NCBI GenBank assembly: GCA_030691865.1
Contig: JAUYDL010000021.1
Coordinates: 1 to 27,456 of the forward strand
Direction: 5' to 3'
Source of the DNA: Candidatus Omnitrophota bacterium
GTDB lineage: Bacteria; Omnitrophota; Gorgyraeia; Gygaellales; Profunditerraquicolaceae
DNA length: 27,456 nt
Position 1 is the first letter of the stretch. Each line of letters starts with the position of its first letter. Of the stretch, positions 19,704 to 27,456 are shown piece after piece. Under the pieces are notes generated by a model that saw only the letters and a list, made by a program, of their open reading frames with translations, made no database searches and was not told the DNA's origin. The position numbers and the translations under genes were made by a program.

Positions 19704-21247
19704 ATTCTTTAGGCATATATTTTGGGATTAAGGATATTAACCTGGTAGAGACCAGTGGTAATAAGATTTTGAACAATATTCGCCTGCCGCATCCTAAACT
19801 GGAAATACCCGAATTAGAAGAGAAGGTCCCAACGGATGTAAAAATAATGGCTTTGCTTAAAGACGCTTTTCGCAGTTACCGTATAAACGCGGGTGAAGCT
19901 ACTTTTTGTATTTCCGGGCAGGATCTGGTTATTCGTACTTTTGAAATTCCACTGCTTCCGCAAAGCGAATTAAGGGGCGGGGTTAATTTTGAGGCGAAAA
20001 AATATATACCTTTTAAACTTGAGGATCTGGATTATGATTTCCAGGTATTTTTTAATAAAAAGAATAAAACAAGCCTGGTTCTTTTTGTCGGGATAAAAAA
20101 GGAAATTCTGGCTAATTATGTTTCTTTTGCTAAACAGCTTAATCTTAAAATTAATGCCTTAGAGTATTCAGCTTTTAGTGTTTTACGTTTCTTGAAACTT
20201 TCAGGCTTTCCTGATGCCGGCGTAATCGCCAGCCTCTGTTTTGATTTAAATAATGAAGACGAAACAAACTTTACAGTTTTTGAAAATGGGTTTTCTTTAT
20301 TTAGCCGTGACTTCGATTTTGCGGGAGAACCCGCAGGGTTTGAACAGACTGCCGAATCAGATCTGATGCAAAAGCAGGATAAATTAAAAAATGAAATCCG
20401 GACTTCTTTTGATTACTATAATCGCAAGTTTCCGGATAAAGAGGTAAAAAATATTTTTGTTGTTTCTGATAAAGAAAGTCATCAGTGGCTAAAGTCTTTT
20501 TTTGCGGAATTATCGATACCGGCCAGGTTTGTAGAGACTCAAAAAGTCTTAGGTAAGACTACCAGCTATTCTTCAATACTGGTTAAAAGTTTTGCCGCTG
20601 CTTTATTTAAGTCAGCTCCTCTTAAGATTAAAATAAACCTGGTTGGTTCAAGGCTTAAAGCTGCCCGGGCGGCTGCGGCTGTGGGTAATCCATTTGTTTT
20701 GCTTGAAGGTATTAAAGTAGATTTAAAATATATTTTTTTAGGAGTGGTTGTGTGTATAGCTGTTTTTGGCCATGGATTAATGCGCACGCAAGTCACGCAG
20801 CAGGAGTTGGCGGCGATTAAAAATAAGCGCGTAAAAATTATCTCTGTTCCTACTAGCGGTAATTTCCAAGAGCTGTCTACTGCAAGTTCTAACTATAAGA
20901 AAAAAATTGCGGCATTAGATAATTTAGTGAAAAATCAAATGTATGTTACCCCTTTGCTTAACACTATCCCCCGAGCCTTGCCAAAAGGGGTGTGGCTGGA
21001 ATCTTTTAACCTTAGCCAAACCAAGGATGTACCGCTGGAACTTGTTCTTAATGGAGGAGTCTATCTTGGAGTTGGCGATCAGGAATTCGAGTCGGTAAAT
21101 ATTTTTCTTAAAAATTTAAAAAGAGACCCTGTATTTTCCGGGTATTTTAAAGAAATTGCTATAGGTTTTATTGATCGCAGGGATGTGCAGGGTAAAAATA
21201 TAGCGGTCTTTAAAATTACCTGCAAGAATTTTTCGGAGAAAAAATAG
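19700..21247 (+). CDS. Fused PilM-PilN type IV pilus assembly protein
   Basis: The 515-residue protein joins two proteins that are usually separate. Residues 1 to about 310 are PilM-like (actin/FtsA-type fold), including ISGQDLVIRTFEIPLLPQSE and FEAKKYIPFKLEDLDYDFQVF. Residues 344-362 form one membrane helix, as at the start of PilN. The periplasmic remainder has the PilN pattern LLNTIPRALPKGVWLESFNL...LVLNGGVYLGVGDQEFESVN. PilM and PilN interact in other species through a short PilN N-terminal peptide on the cytoplasmic side, so a covalent link is structurally reasonable. The PilM phosphate-1 loop is degenerate (LGIYFGIKDINLVE in place of a GxDxGxxxIK type), so nucleotide binding may be altered. 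No frameshift or stop separates the two parts. Confidence 0.85.
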   Translation: MNSLGIYFGIKDINLVETSGNKILNNIRLPHPKLEIPELEEKVPTDVKIMALLKDAFRSYRINAGEATFCISGQDLVIRTFEIPLLPQSELRGGVNFEAKKYIPFKLEDLDYDFQVFFNKKNKTSLVLFVGIKKEILANYVSFAKQLNLKINALEYSAFSVLRFLKLSGFPDAGVIASLCFDLNNEDETNFTVFENGFSLFSRDFDFAGEPAGFEQTAESDLMQKQDKLKNEIRTSFDYYNRKFPDKEVKNIFVVSDKESHQWLKSFFAELSIPARFVETQKVLGKTTSYSSILVKSFAAALFKSAPLKIKINLVGSRLKAARAAAAVGNPFVLLEGIKVDLKYIFLGVVVCIAVFGHGLMRTQVTQQELAAIKNKRVKIISVPTSGNFQELSTASSNYKKKIAALDNLVKNQMYVTPLLNTIPRALPKGVWLESFNLSQTKDVPLELVLNGGVYLGVGDQEFESVNIFLKNLKRDPVFSGYFKEIAIGFIDRRDVQGKNIAVFKITCKNFSEKK

Positions 21248-21248
21248 C

Positions 21249-21776
21249 ATGATAAATTATGATCTAATTGAAAGAAATAAAAATAAAATTATAAATTTTG
21301 GCGTAATTATTTTAGCATTAGTTATTGCTCTCCAGCTTTATAGATCCACTAATCACCAGATAAGTTCTTTGCTCCAGCAGCAAAATAATGAGCTAGAGAA
21401 GAATAAAGTTGTCCAGGATATCGCAGCCCTTGAGAAAAAGGCAGAAGCATACAAGAAAGTGTTTGTTAAAAAAGATTTAGCTTTAATTATGGACATAATA
21501 TCCGGTATTGCTAAAAATGCTTCAGTTAAGATTCTTTCCGTAAAACCTTGCGCTGAGGAGTTTCTTGGTAACTACTTTAATTCCCCATTTTTAATAACAC
21601 TGAATGCGCCCAGTTACCATGCTTTGGGTGATTTTATTAGCAAAATTGAAAATCATAAGGATATTTACCTGGTTAGTGAGATTAGTATTAATTCAACAGT
21701 ATCTAATTTAGATGCAGCAGGAGCCAATGTTAATTTGGGCGTTAGCTTAAAAATTAACACCATCTCTTACTTATAA
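21249..21776 (+). CDS. pilO: PilO-like type IV pilus inner-membrane protein
   Basis: The 175-residue protein has a short cytoplasmic N terminus, one membrane helix at about residues 17-30 (FGVIILALVIALQLY), a coiled-coil stretch (QQQNNELEKNKVVQDIAALEKKAEAYKKV) and a C-terminal ferredoxin-like domain containing SYHALGDFISKIENHKDIYLVSEI. This is the PilO layout, and PilO pairs with PilN to link the inner-membrane platform to PilP. It starts 1 nt after the pilM-pilN stop, with GGAG about 10 nt upstream. GspM-type secretion proteins share the fold, but the order MN-O-P-secretin fits PilO. Confidence 0.82.
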   Translation: MINYDLIERNKNKIINFGVIILALVIALQLYRSTNHQISSLLQQQNNELEKNKVVQDIAALEKKAEAYKKVFVKKDLALIMDIISGIAKNASVKILSVKPCAEEFLGNYFNSPFLITLNAPSYHALGDFISKIENHKDIYLVSEISINSTVSNLDAAGANVNLGVSLKINTISYL

Positions 21777-22220
21777 ATGATGAGCCGGGCATGTAACTAT
21801 ATATTATTTGTTTTTTTTCTAATCGGAGCAATTGATCAGGAGTTTATTGCTTCGGCAGAAGAAACTACAACTGATGGGATAATTGTGCGTCCGGTAGTGG
21901 AATATAAATCCTCTAAATTGCGTGATCCTTTTAGGACATATTTAATAAAAGAAGAACCAAGGCAACTCCCGCAGGAGAATATAGATTTAACCAAGCCGGG
22001 ATTGGATCTTGGTAAACTAAAAGTGCAGGGAATAATTTGGGGGGTTGCGACCCCTCAGGCAATTATTAATAATAAGGTTTTGACGATTGGTGATTTAATT
22101 GAGGGTGCTGAAATCTTGAGTATAGAAAAAAAAGGAATTACTTTAAGTTTTAATGGGGCGATATTTGATTTAACCGCTCCCGGACGAGATTCGGTTCAAG
22201 CGGAAGACACCCGGCGCTAA
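21777..22220 (+). CDS. pilP: PilP-like pilotin-adjacent periplasmic protein
   Basis: The 147-residue protein has an N-terminal hydrophobic export segment. A linker with RDPFRTYL follows, then a compact beta domain LGKLKVQGIIWGVATPQAIINNKVLTIGDLIEGAEILSIEKKGITLSF. This matches the PilP/GspC homology region that contacts the secretin N0 domain. Its start directly follows the pilO stop with no clear ribosome-binding site, so translation is probably coupled; a second ATG at 21780 is equally possible. No lipobox cysteine is in the usual place. The stop lies between the arms of a strong hairpin. Confidence 0.78.
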   Translation: MMSRACNYILFVFFLIGAIDQEFIASAEETTTDGIIVRPVVEYKSSKLRDPFRTYLIKEEPRQLPQENIDLTKPGLDLGKLKVQGIIWGVATPQAIINNKVLTIGDLIEGAEILSIEKKGITLSFNGAIFDLTAPGRDSVQAEDTRR

Positions 22221-22239
22221 GCGGATTTGCGCCGGTGTC
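22206..22239 (+). other. Hairpin over the pilP stop codon
   Basis: GACACCCGGCGC (22206-22217) and GCGCCGGTGTC (22229-22239) form 11 pairs with one bulged C and an 11-nt loop holding the pilP TAA. A GTGT-CCGT-ACAC hairpin follows. No T-run is present. Confidence 0.65.
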
Positions 22240-22297
22240 GTGTCCGTACACAAGAAATCTATGTAAAATAATTTTCCCCCTCGCGGGAGCTCGGGGT

Positions 22298-22333
22298 CAT
22301 TTTTCCCCAAGCGCCGGAGGCTGGGGAAAAATG
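22298..22333 (+). promoter_or_regulatory. Hairpin immediately before the secretin ribosome-binding site
   Basis: CATTTTTCCCCA (22298-22309) and TGGGGAAAAATG (22322-22333) are exact inverse complements, extended by GC pairs in the loop. AGGAGG (22334-22339) begins at the very next base. A second ATTTTCCCC at 22271-22279 could compete for the same right arm. Confidence 0.65.
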
Positions 22334-22345
22334 AGGAGGAATTAA

Positions 22346-23890
22346 ATGAAAAAAATATTTGTAACTTCCGTAGTGACCTTTTTCTTAATGTTTGCTTTTT
22401 TTGTCTCGTGTTTAAATGCCCAGCAACAGTCTCCACCTGTAGGCACGCCGGCCGGTATTTCCATGGATTTTAAAGATGCCAGCCTTAAAGATCTTTTAAA
22501 GGTATTTTCTATCCAGGCGGGATTGAATTTTATCGCCTCCGAGGCGGTGCAGGACAGAAAGATTACTCTCTATATGGATAAGGTCCCTTTGAGTCATGCG
22601 ATGGATAAAATTTTTAGCGCAAATAATCTCTCATATGAATTAGACAGTGAGGCAAATATTTTTGTGGTTAAAGAATGGGGAAAGATGGAGACCGAGACAG
22701 TGACTAAAGTTTTTTATCTGAAAAACGCTACTGTTTCTACCTCATCTTTGAAAGAAGAATTATCTAAAAGTTTAACTATTAATACCGCCGGCACTAGTTC
22801 CAGTTCTCGGAGTAAATTCAAGGAGGAAAGTGAAGGCGGAATTACCAGCGCGGTTAAAAAATTACTTTCTGCCGCTCCCATTGGTTCGATGATCGAAGAT
22901 TATCGCACCAACAGCCTTATTGTTACAGATACTCCTATGAAAATGAAAGTGATTAGTCAGGTAATTGCATCATTAGATGTGGTAGTGCCGCAGGTAATGC
23001 TGGAGGTGGAAATACTGGATGTGAGCAAGAATGCGATAGATAAAATGGGATTTAAGTTCGGCGACACACCTTTTACAGCGATAGTTACCGGTGCTACTGC
23101 TACTATGGGCTTTCCTTATGGTAGTTGGAGTAAGATTCTAGGGCCGGGTAAGGGTACGCTATCGATTAATCCCGCTGGTAGTACTTATGATATGCAGTTG
23201 GATTTTATGAGAACACAAAAAGATACTAAATTTTTAGCCCGCCCCAAGCTGCTTACTTTAAACAATGAGACTGCGGAGATAGCTATTGCCAAAAATGAAG
23301 TAGTAGGAAGGGAAGATACGGTTACGGTTAGCGGTGATGTTACGACAATCAACTACAAATTTATAAGGTCGACAGACTTAGATCTTATTAAAGGTGAAGG
23401 AACCGGTATCATGCTTCGGGTCACCCCGCAGATTAATATGGATACCAACGAGATTACTATGGTGATAAACCCAAAATCAAGTGTCTCTACTACAAGTTCT
23501 TTAAGTCCATCATCGTCTAATCAGCAATCAGATGTTGAGGTAAGACAAACAAAATCCATTGTTAAGGTTAAAGATGGAGAAACCGTAATTTTAGGCGGGC
23601 TTATTCATCAAGATAAACAAATTACTGCTAAAAAGTTACCAATATTAGGTGACATTCCTCTTCTGGGTGTGTTCTTTAGGCACAAAAATCAATCCGTTGG
23701 CCTGGAGCGCGAATTAATAATTTTTATTACTCCGCGTATTGTCAGGGATAAGGCTGATGTCAAATTAGCTCAACTCCAGAATATCCAGCTGCCGATCAGA
23801 GAACAGGGTGTGGCAGTAGTCTCAAACCGCGATTATATTATTAATTCTAATATGAATAAGTTTGATAAGAGCATCAATGGTAAAAGATAA
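22346..23890 (+). CDS. pilQ: Type IV pilus / type II secretion secretin
   Basis: This is the outer-membrane ring through which the pilus passes. The 514-residue protein has a signal peptide (ending near SCLNAQQQ) and an STN/N0 domain at about residues 37-105 (ISMDFKDASLKDLLKVFSI...). An N1-like domain with VFYLKNATVS is interrupted by a serine-rich linker. The secretin core has TKFLARPKLLTLNNETAEI, VEVRQTKSIVKVKDGETVILGGL and the signature LPILGDIPLLGVFFRH...RELIIFITPRIV. Length is modest for PilQ, with few N domains and no AMIN domain. ATG 22346 is 6 nt from AGGAGG. GspD is an alternative name; the surrounding pilM-N-O-P genes favour PilQ. Confidence 0.9.
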   Translation: MKKIFVTSVVTFFLMFAFFVSCLNAQQQSPPVGTPAGISMDFKDASLKDLLKVFSIQAGLNFIASEAVQDRKITLYMDKVPLSHAMDKIFSANNLSYELDSEANIFVVKEWGKMETETVTKVFYLKNATVSTSSLKEELSKSLTINTAGTSSSSRSKFKEESEGGITSAVKKLLSAAPIGSMIEDYRTNSLIVTDTPMKMKVISQVIASLDVVVPQVMLEVEILDVSKNAIDKMGFKFGDTPFTAIVTGATATMGFPYGSWSKILGPGKGTLSINPAGSTYDMQLDFMRTQKDTKFLARPKLLTLNNETAEIAIAKNEVVGREDTVTVSGDVTTINYKFIRSTDLDLIKGEGTGIMLRVTPQINMDTNEITMVINPKSSVSTTSSLSPSSSNQQSDVEVRQTKSIVKVKDGETVILGGLIHQDKQITAKKLPILGDIPLLGVFFRHKNQSVGLERELIIFITPRIVRDKADVKLAQLQNIQLPIREQGVAVVSNRDYIINSNMNKFDKSINGKR

Positions 23891-25598
23891 TTATTTAAGA
23901 TTAGGTGATTTTTTATTAAAAGAAGGCATTATCACTGCTAGCCAGCTGGAGAAAGCTGTTACAGCGCAAAGGCAGGAAGGCGGGCGTTTAGGCGAGATAC
24001 TGATCAAGTTAGGAATAGTTAAAGAAGAGCAGGTTCTGGCGGCCTTATGCAAGCAGCTAAATATGCCTTATTTTTCATTGGGAACCGGAATGCTCAAGCC
24101 GGCAATGGATCAGGGCTTAGAGAATCTTATCCCGCATGAGTTTGCCTTTAAGAACGCTGTTTTGCCTCTTTCGCGTATGCTTAGGTCTTTAACGGTTGTC
24201 TTATCTGATCCCCTGGATATTCTCCTTATCGATAGCCTTAGAAAGTTAACCGGTAATGAAATTAATCCGGTGATTGCTACACGTTCTGATATTTTAAAGG
24301 CAATCGAAGAATTTTATGGTAAATCTTCGATGCTTAAGGATGTTGTTGATTCTAGTTATGATATAGATTCTTCATTTGCCCAGAGAAGTGAGGATCTGGG
24401 GCAGGAGCTTAGCCTGGATAAGTTGATTGCCAGGGCAGAAGAAGCCCCGGTTGTAAAATTAGTGGATTTAATAATTCGGCAGGCAATTGGTGAGCGGGCT
24501 TCAGACATACATATTGAACCTTTTAAAGATAGGATTTCATTACGCTATAGAATTGATGGTAAACTCTATGAGATACCTCCACCAGCCAAGCATCTGCATT
24601 TACCGCTTGTTTCCCGTGTAAAGATTTTGGCCAAACTTGATATTGCGGAAAAGAGGTTGCCTCAGGATGGCGCGATTTTAGTGAGGATTGATGAACGCCC
24701 GATAGATATTCGTGTTTCTATAATTCCGACTATTTACGGAGAAAAAGCGGTCTTGAGAATCTTAGATCCCGGTGGGGTTATGCTGAATTTAGACTATCTG
24801 GGATTTGATGTAACTCAGCTTGAACATGTGCGCAAGGCAATTTTTTCTCCCTATGGGTTAGTTTTAATTACCGGCCCGACGGGGTGCGGAAAATCTACTT
24901 CGCTTTATGCTATTTTAAATGAGATCAAAAGCCCGTCTAAAAATATTATTTCTATAGAAGACCCCGTAGAATATAAGATGGATGAGATTAATCAGGTACA
25001 GGTTAAGCCGGAAATCGGGCTTACCTTTGCCGCAGCTTTGCGTAGTTTTTTGCGTCAGGACCCGGATATTATGCTGGTCGGAGAGGTTAGAGACTTGGAA
25101 ACCGCGCAGATCTGTATCCGTTCAGCGCTTACCGGGCACTTAGTTTTAAGTACCCTGCACACCAATGATGCTCCATCGGCGGTAAACCGGCTTATGGATA
25201 TTGGAATTGAGCCATATATGCTTGCGCCTTCTCTGCTGTTGATTATTGCTCAACGGCTTGTCCGTAAGTTATGCCCGGATTGTAAAGTGGCTTATGAGCC
25301 TACTGCTGCTGCGCTTAAAGGCGCTTCGATTAAGGCTGAACTAATTTATGGGCCTAAACCTAAAGGATGCCCAAGGTGCAATAATGCCGGATACAAAGGC
25401 CGGACCTGTATTGTTGAAGTTTTGCCTATCACATTGGAAATACAGGATTTAATTAATCAAAGAGCGTCTTTCCAGAAAATACGCGAGGTAGCCAGAGCCG
25501 CAGGTATGCAAACGCTTTATGAATCGGGAATTAAAAAGGTAGAAAGCGGCATAACTTCTTTAGAAGAAATTCTTTCTACTACTTTGGGAGTAGAATAA
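23877..25598 (+). CDS. pilB: Pilus extension / secretion ATPase, PilB/GspE family
   Basis: A hexameric cytoplasmic ATPase that drives pilin polymerisation. From ATG 23877 it has 573 residues, overlapping the secretin by 14 nt; a TTG at 23862 would add five residues and is less likely. An N-terminal MshEN-type domain (LGEILIKLGIVKEEQVLAAL) is followed by the catalytic core: Walker A GPTGCGKST at 333-341, Asp box IISIEDPVEY, Walker B MLVGEVRD, His box GHLVLSTLHTNDAPSAVNR. A zinc tetracysteine has CxxC pairs at 466/469 and 498/501, typical of extension rather than retraction ATPases. Confidence 0.94.
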   Translation: MVKDNYLRLGDFLLKEGIITASQLEKAVTAQRQEGGRLGEILIKLGIVKEEQVLAALCKQLNMPYFSLGTGMLKPAMDQGLENLIPHEFAFKNAVLPLSRMLRSLTVVLSDPLDILLIDSLRKLTGNEINPVIATRSDILKAIEEFYGKSSMLKDVVDSSYDIDSSFAQRSEDLGQELSLDKLIARAEEAPVVKLVDLIIRQAIGERASDIHIEPFKDRISLRYRIDGKLYEIPPPAKHLHLPLVSRVKILAKLDIAEKRLPQDGAILVRIDERPIDIRVSIIPTIYGEKAVLRILDPGGVMLNLDYLGFDVTQLEHVRKAIFSPYGLVLITGPTGCGKSTSLYAILNEIKSPSKNIISIEDPVEYKMDEINQVQVKPEIGLTFAAALRSFLRQDPDIMLVGEVRDLETAQICIRSALTGHLVLSTLHTNDAPSAVNRLMDIGIEPYMLAPSLLLIIAQRLVRKLCPDCKVAYEPTAAALKGASIKAELIYGPKPKGCPRCNNAGYKGRTCIVEVLPITLEIQDLINQRASFQKIREVARAAGMQTLYESGIKKVESGITSLEEILSTTLGVE

Positions 25599-26836
25599 TG
25601 CCCAAGTTTTATTATATTGCCAGGAATCGCGCGGGAGTTAAGGAAACCGGGGTAGAGGAAGCCCTAACTCAAGAAGATGCAGTAGTCAAAGTTCAGGCTA
25701 AAGGACTAGTCGTAGTTAATGTCATTCCTGAAGGTTCGGAGTCATTGGGTTACTCTTCTACTGACAATTCCGTAAAAGTTAAATTTAAGCCTAAACATGG
25801 GAGGATTACCAGCGAAGATCTCATGCTTTTTTGCCGGCAGCTATCTACTTTAATCGGGGCAGGAGTGACGATACTGATGAGCCTGGAGATTATTTCTAAA
25901 CAGGTAGCCAGCAGGAAACTTTATGATGTGAGCATGGATTTAAAAAAGAATATGGAGGCGGGTTTAAGTTTTCATGAAGCATTGGCTGCGCATCCAAAGA
26001 TTTTTTCTGACCTCTGGATTAATCTTGTAGAGAGCGGGGAGGCGAGCGGGAATCTGGCGGTGGTATTGAGCCGCCTTGCTGCATATTTAGAGAAAGAAGC
26101 GGAGTTTAGAAATAAAGTTATCTCAGCATTGGTATACCCGGCGATTTTAACCCTGGTGGGTTTTGGGGCGCTTTTATTCTTGTCATTAAAAATAATACCT
26201 TCATTCGCGGAAATATTTAAAAGTTTTGACATTAGTTTGCCCTGGCTTACTCAGATGTTGATAAGCGTAAGTAATTTTCTCAGAAAAAATTTTATTGTAT
26301 TATTTTTATTAAGCGGCGCAGTTATTTTTATTTTTCAGAAGTATATACAGACAAAACCAGGCAGATTAAACTTTGAAAAATTTCAATTTAAGTTACCGGT
26401 TTTTGGAGAATTTTTTTTAGCTTTTAATATTGAAAAATTTTCCTCTGAAATGTCTACGCTTTTAGAATCCGGAGTTCCGATTCTTTATGCACTGGAAATA
26501 TCAGGGCGCAGCGTGAATAATCTGATTATGGCTGATATAATCAGTAAAATTAAGGATGATGTGCGGGAGGGTAAACCGATGCGGGATTCCCTTGAACACA
26601 GCGGTTTTTTTGAGCCCATGGTTATTCAAATGGTCAGTATTGGAGAAGAGATCGGCGAGCTTCCCCAGATGTTTAAAAGGATCAATTCTTTTTATCAGGA
26701 ATATTGTAATACATTTCTTGCGCGGTTTATTTCCATGTTTGAACCTTTTGTTTTGATTTTTATCGGTGGGGTCATTGGGGTTATGGTTGTAGGGATGTTT
26801 TTGCCTATATTTGAGCTGGCAAAAATTAGTGGATAA
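25598..26836 (+). CDS. pilC: Pilus inner-membrane platform protein, PilC/GspF family
   Basis: The 412-residue polytopic protein works with the ATPase to lift pilins into the filament. It has two copies of the T2SSF cytoplasmic helical domain. The first runs from LMLFCRQLSTLIGAGVTILMSLEI, and the second from FNIEKFSSEMSTLLESGVPILYALEI. Three hydrophobic segments are seen: about residues 180-203, 228-247, and the C-terminal one beginning FEPFVLIFIGGVIGVMVVGMF. Its ATG shares one base with the pilB stop (TAATG). Confidence 0.93.
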   Translation: MPKFYYIARNRAGVKETGVEEALTQEDAVVKVQAKGLVVVNVIPEGSESLGYSSTDNSVKVKFKPKHGRITSEDLMLFCRQLSTLIGAGVTILMSLEIISKQVASRKLYDVSMDLKKNMEAGLSFHEALAAHPKIFSDLWINLVESGEASGNLAVVLSRLAAYLEKEAEFRNKVISALVYPAILTLVGFGALLFLSLKIIPSFAEIFKSFDISLPWLTQMLISVSNFLRKNFIVLFLLSGAVIFIFQKYIQTKPGRLNFEKFQFKLPVFGEFFLAFNIEKFSSEMSTLLESGVPILYALEISGRSVNNLIMADIISKIKDDVREGKPMRDSLEHSGFFEPMVIQMVSIGEEIGELPQMFKRINSFYQEYCNTFLARFISMFEPFVLIFIGGVIGVMVVGMFLPIFELAKISG

Positions 26837-26839
26837 TTA

Positions 26840-26869
26840 TTGACAATTGTTGAATTCAAGTGTTATAAT
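26840..26869 (+). promoter_or_regulatory. Consensus sigma70-type promoter for the major prepilin
   Basis: Exact TTGACA (26840-26845) and exact TATAAT (26864-26869) are 18 bp apart, in the short gap after pilC. A second TATAAT occurs at 26880-26885. The prepilin ATG is at 26920, preceded by AGGGAGG. Confidence 0.8.
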
Positions 26870-26919
26870 TATAAATGGATATAATGTAATTAATCAGAAA
26901 CATAAAAAGGGAGGATAAG

Positions 26920-27306
26920 ATGAGAAAAGGTTTTACGCTTGTCGAGTTAATTATAGTTGTCATTATCATTGGGATACTGGCATCTATAGGCCTGACTCAG
27001 TATACCAAGGTTGTTGAAAAAGGCCGTGCTGCTGAAGCCAGGTTGATATTGGGTACTTTAAGAAGCGCAGAAATTGCTGCAAATATAGAGAATGGCGCGT
27101 ATGTAGTACTAGCTAGCTTAGGTGTAGGGGCTCCAGATGCAACCTGCTTAACTACACATTTCTTTTCTTACTCATGTGCAACGGCTGATGGGCTATGTAC
27201 AGCCACTAGATGTGGGACAGGAGTAGGTAAGACGCCTGGTTCATCTGTTGCTTATACTAAAACTCTGACTATTGCAGGTGTCTGGGGAGGAAGCCCTGGG
27301 TATTAA
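26920..27306 (+). CDS. Type IV prepilin / GspG-like major pseudopilin
   Basis: The 128-residue product has a class III signal, MRKG|FTLVELIIVVIIIGILASIGL, with cleavage after Gly4, Phe at +1 and Glu at +5. It is therefore a substrate of a prepilin peptidase not seen in this window. The N-terminal helix continues as YTKVVEKGRAAEARLILGTLRSAE. The C-terminal globular part has four cysteines (ATC, YSC, GLC, TRC) that may form disulfides. The gene has its own consensus promoter and a strong ribosome-binding site (AGGGAGG, 26908-26914), so it is probably expressed at a higher level than the assembly genes, as expected for the main filament subunit. Confidence 0.9.
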   Translation: MRKGFTLVELIIVVIIIGILASIGLTQYTKVVEKGRAAEARLILGTLRSAEIAANIENGAYVVLASLGVGAPDATCLTTHFFSYSCATADGLCTATRCGTGVGKTPGSSVAYTKTLTIAGVWGGSPGY

Positions 27307-27331
27307 AAAATAGAGAGTAGCTTAAACTATA

Positions 27332-27456
27332 TTGAAGAGAAAAGGGTACACTTTAATAGAAATACTGGTGGTGCTGGTGATTATCGCTACTTTAGCGGCT
27401 TTAGCTTGGCCTAATTATATGGCGATTAAAGAAAAGACCCTGAATCGGGAAGCTAA
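27332..27456 (+). CDS. Second prepilin, N-terminal part (cut by window edge)
   Basis: An open frame runs from TTG 27332 to the window end (41 complete codons). Its product begins (M)KRKGYTLIEILVVLVIIAT, with a prepilin-peptidase site after Gly5, Tyr at +1, Glu at +5 and a long hydrophobic helix. A stop lies three codons upstream (27323-27325), and no ATG or GTG precedes the leader, so TTG is the likely start. It is probably a minor pilin or pseudopilin following the major one in the same transcript. No good ribosome-binding site is visible, which would fit a low level relative to the gene before it. Confidence 0.8.
   Translation, partial: MKRKGYTLIEILVVLVIIATLAALAWPNYMAIKEKTLNREA

Noticed and set aside
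22346..22430. Secretin as a lipoprotein (cysteine in SCLNA near the signal end)
   Set aside because: The residues before the cysteine (FFVS) do not make a good lipobox, and a normal cleavage after LNA is equally consistent.
1..27456. tRNA or rRNA genes
   Set aside because: No cloverleaf with a GTTCRANNC T-loop arm and no rRNA-like segment was seen in the gaps on either strand.

Overview
The window looks like chromosome from an uncultured diderm bacterium. Every gene lies on the plus strand and they are packed tightly, with many 1-14 nt overlaps. The type IV pilus secretin implies an outer membrane. The DapL lysine route, the gene order and the many palindromic intergenic repeats resemble candidate-phylum genomes such as Omnitrophota. 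That placement is an inference from general resemblance; no marker gene here settles it.

Region 1 (1-5390) is an arginine biosynthesis run: the end of argB, then argD, argF, argG and argH. Together they carry N-acetylglutamate through ornithine and citrulline to arginine. Region 2 (5456-10529) is lysine/diaminopimelate synthesis: lysA, dapF, dapA, dapB and an LL-diaminopimelate aminotransferase (dapL). These supply meso-DAP for peptidoglycan and lysine for protein by the short aminotransferase route. Region 3 (10529-12604) is a cofactor trio, folK, panC and an aspartate dehydrogenase, joined to dapL by overlaps. Region 4 (12619-13091) holds a small basic protein made of two near-identical motifs, bracketed by palindromic repeats. 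Region 5 (13131-18507) has uvrA (nucleotide excision repair) and a long exported TPR protein. Region 6 (18597-19224) pairs a small winged-helix protein with a prepilin-like protein.

Region 7 (19426-27456) is a type IV pilus / type II secretion-like operon: an excisionase-type HTH protein, a fused PilM-PilN, PilO, PilP, secretin, PilB/GspE ATPase and PilC/GspF platform protein. A near-consensus promoter then precedes a major prepilin and the start of a second prepilin that runs off the window.

The most unusual content is not in the proteins. One palindromic repeat family, with arms beginning GGGGACGGTTCT, occurs at seven loci. It has a G/A position that changes together in both arms. Two copies are nested inside one another, with a third unrelated repeat in the middle, and one copy supplies the last codons and stop of the TPR gene. 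A second repeat family supplies the end of argD, and a third fills the dapA-dapB gap. No transposase is present in the window.
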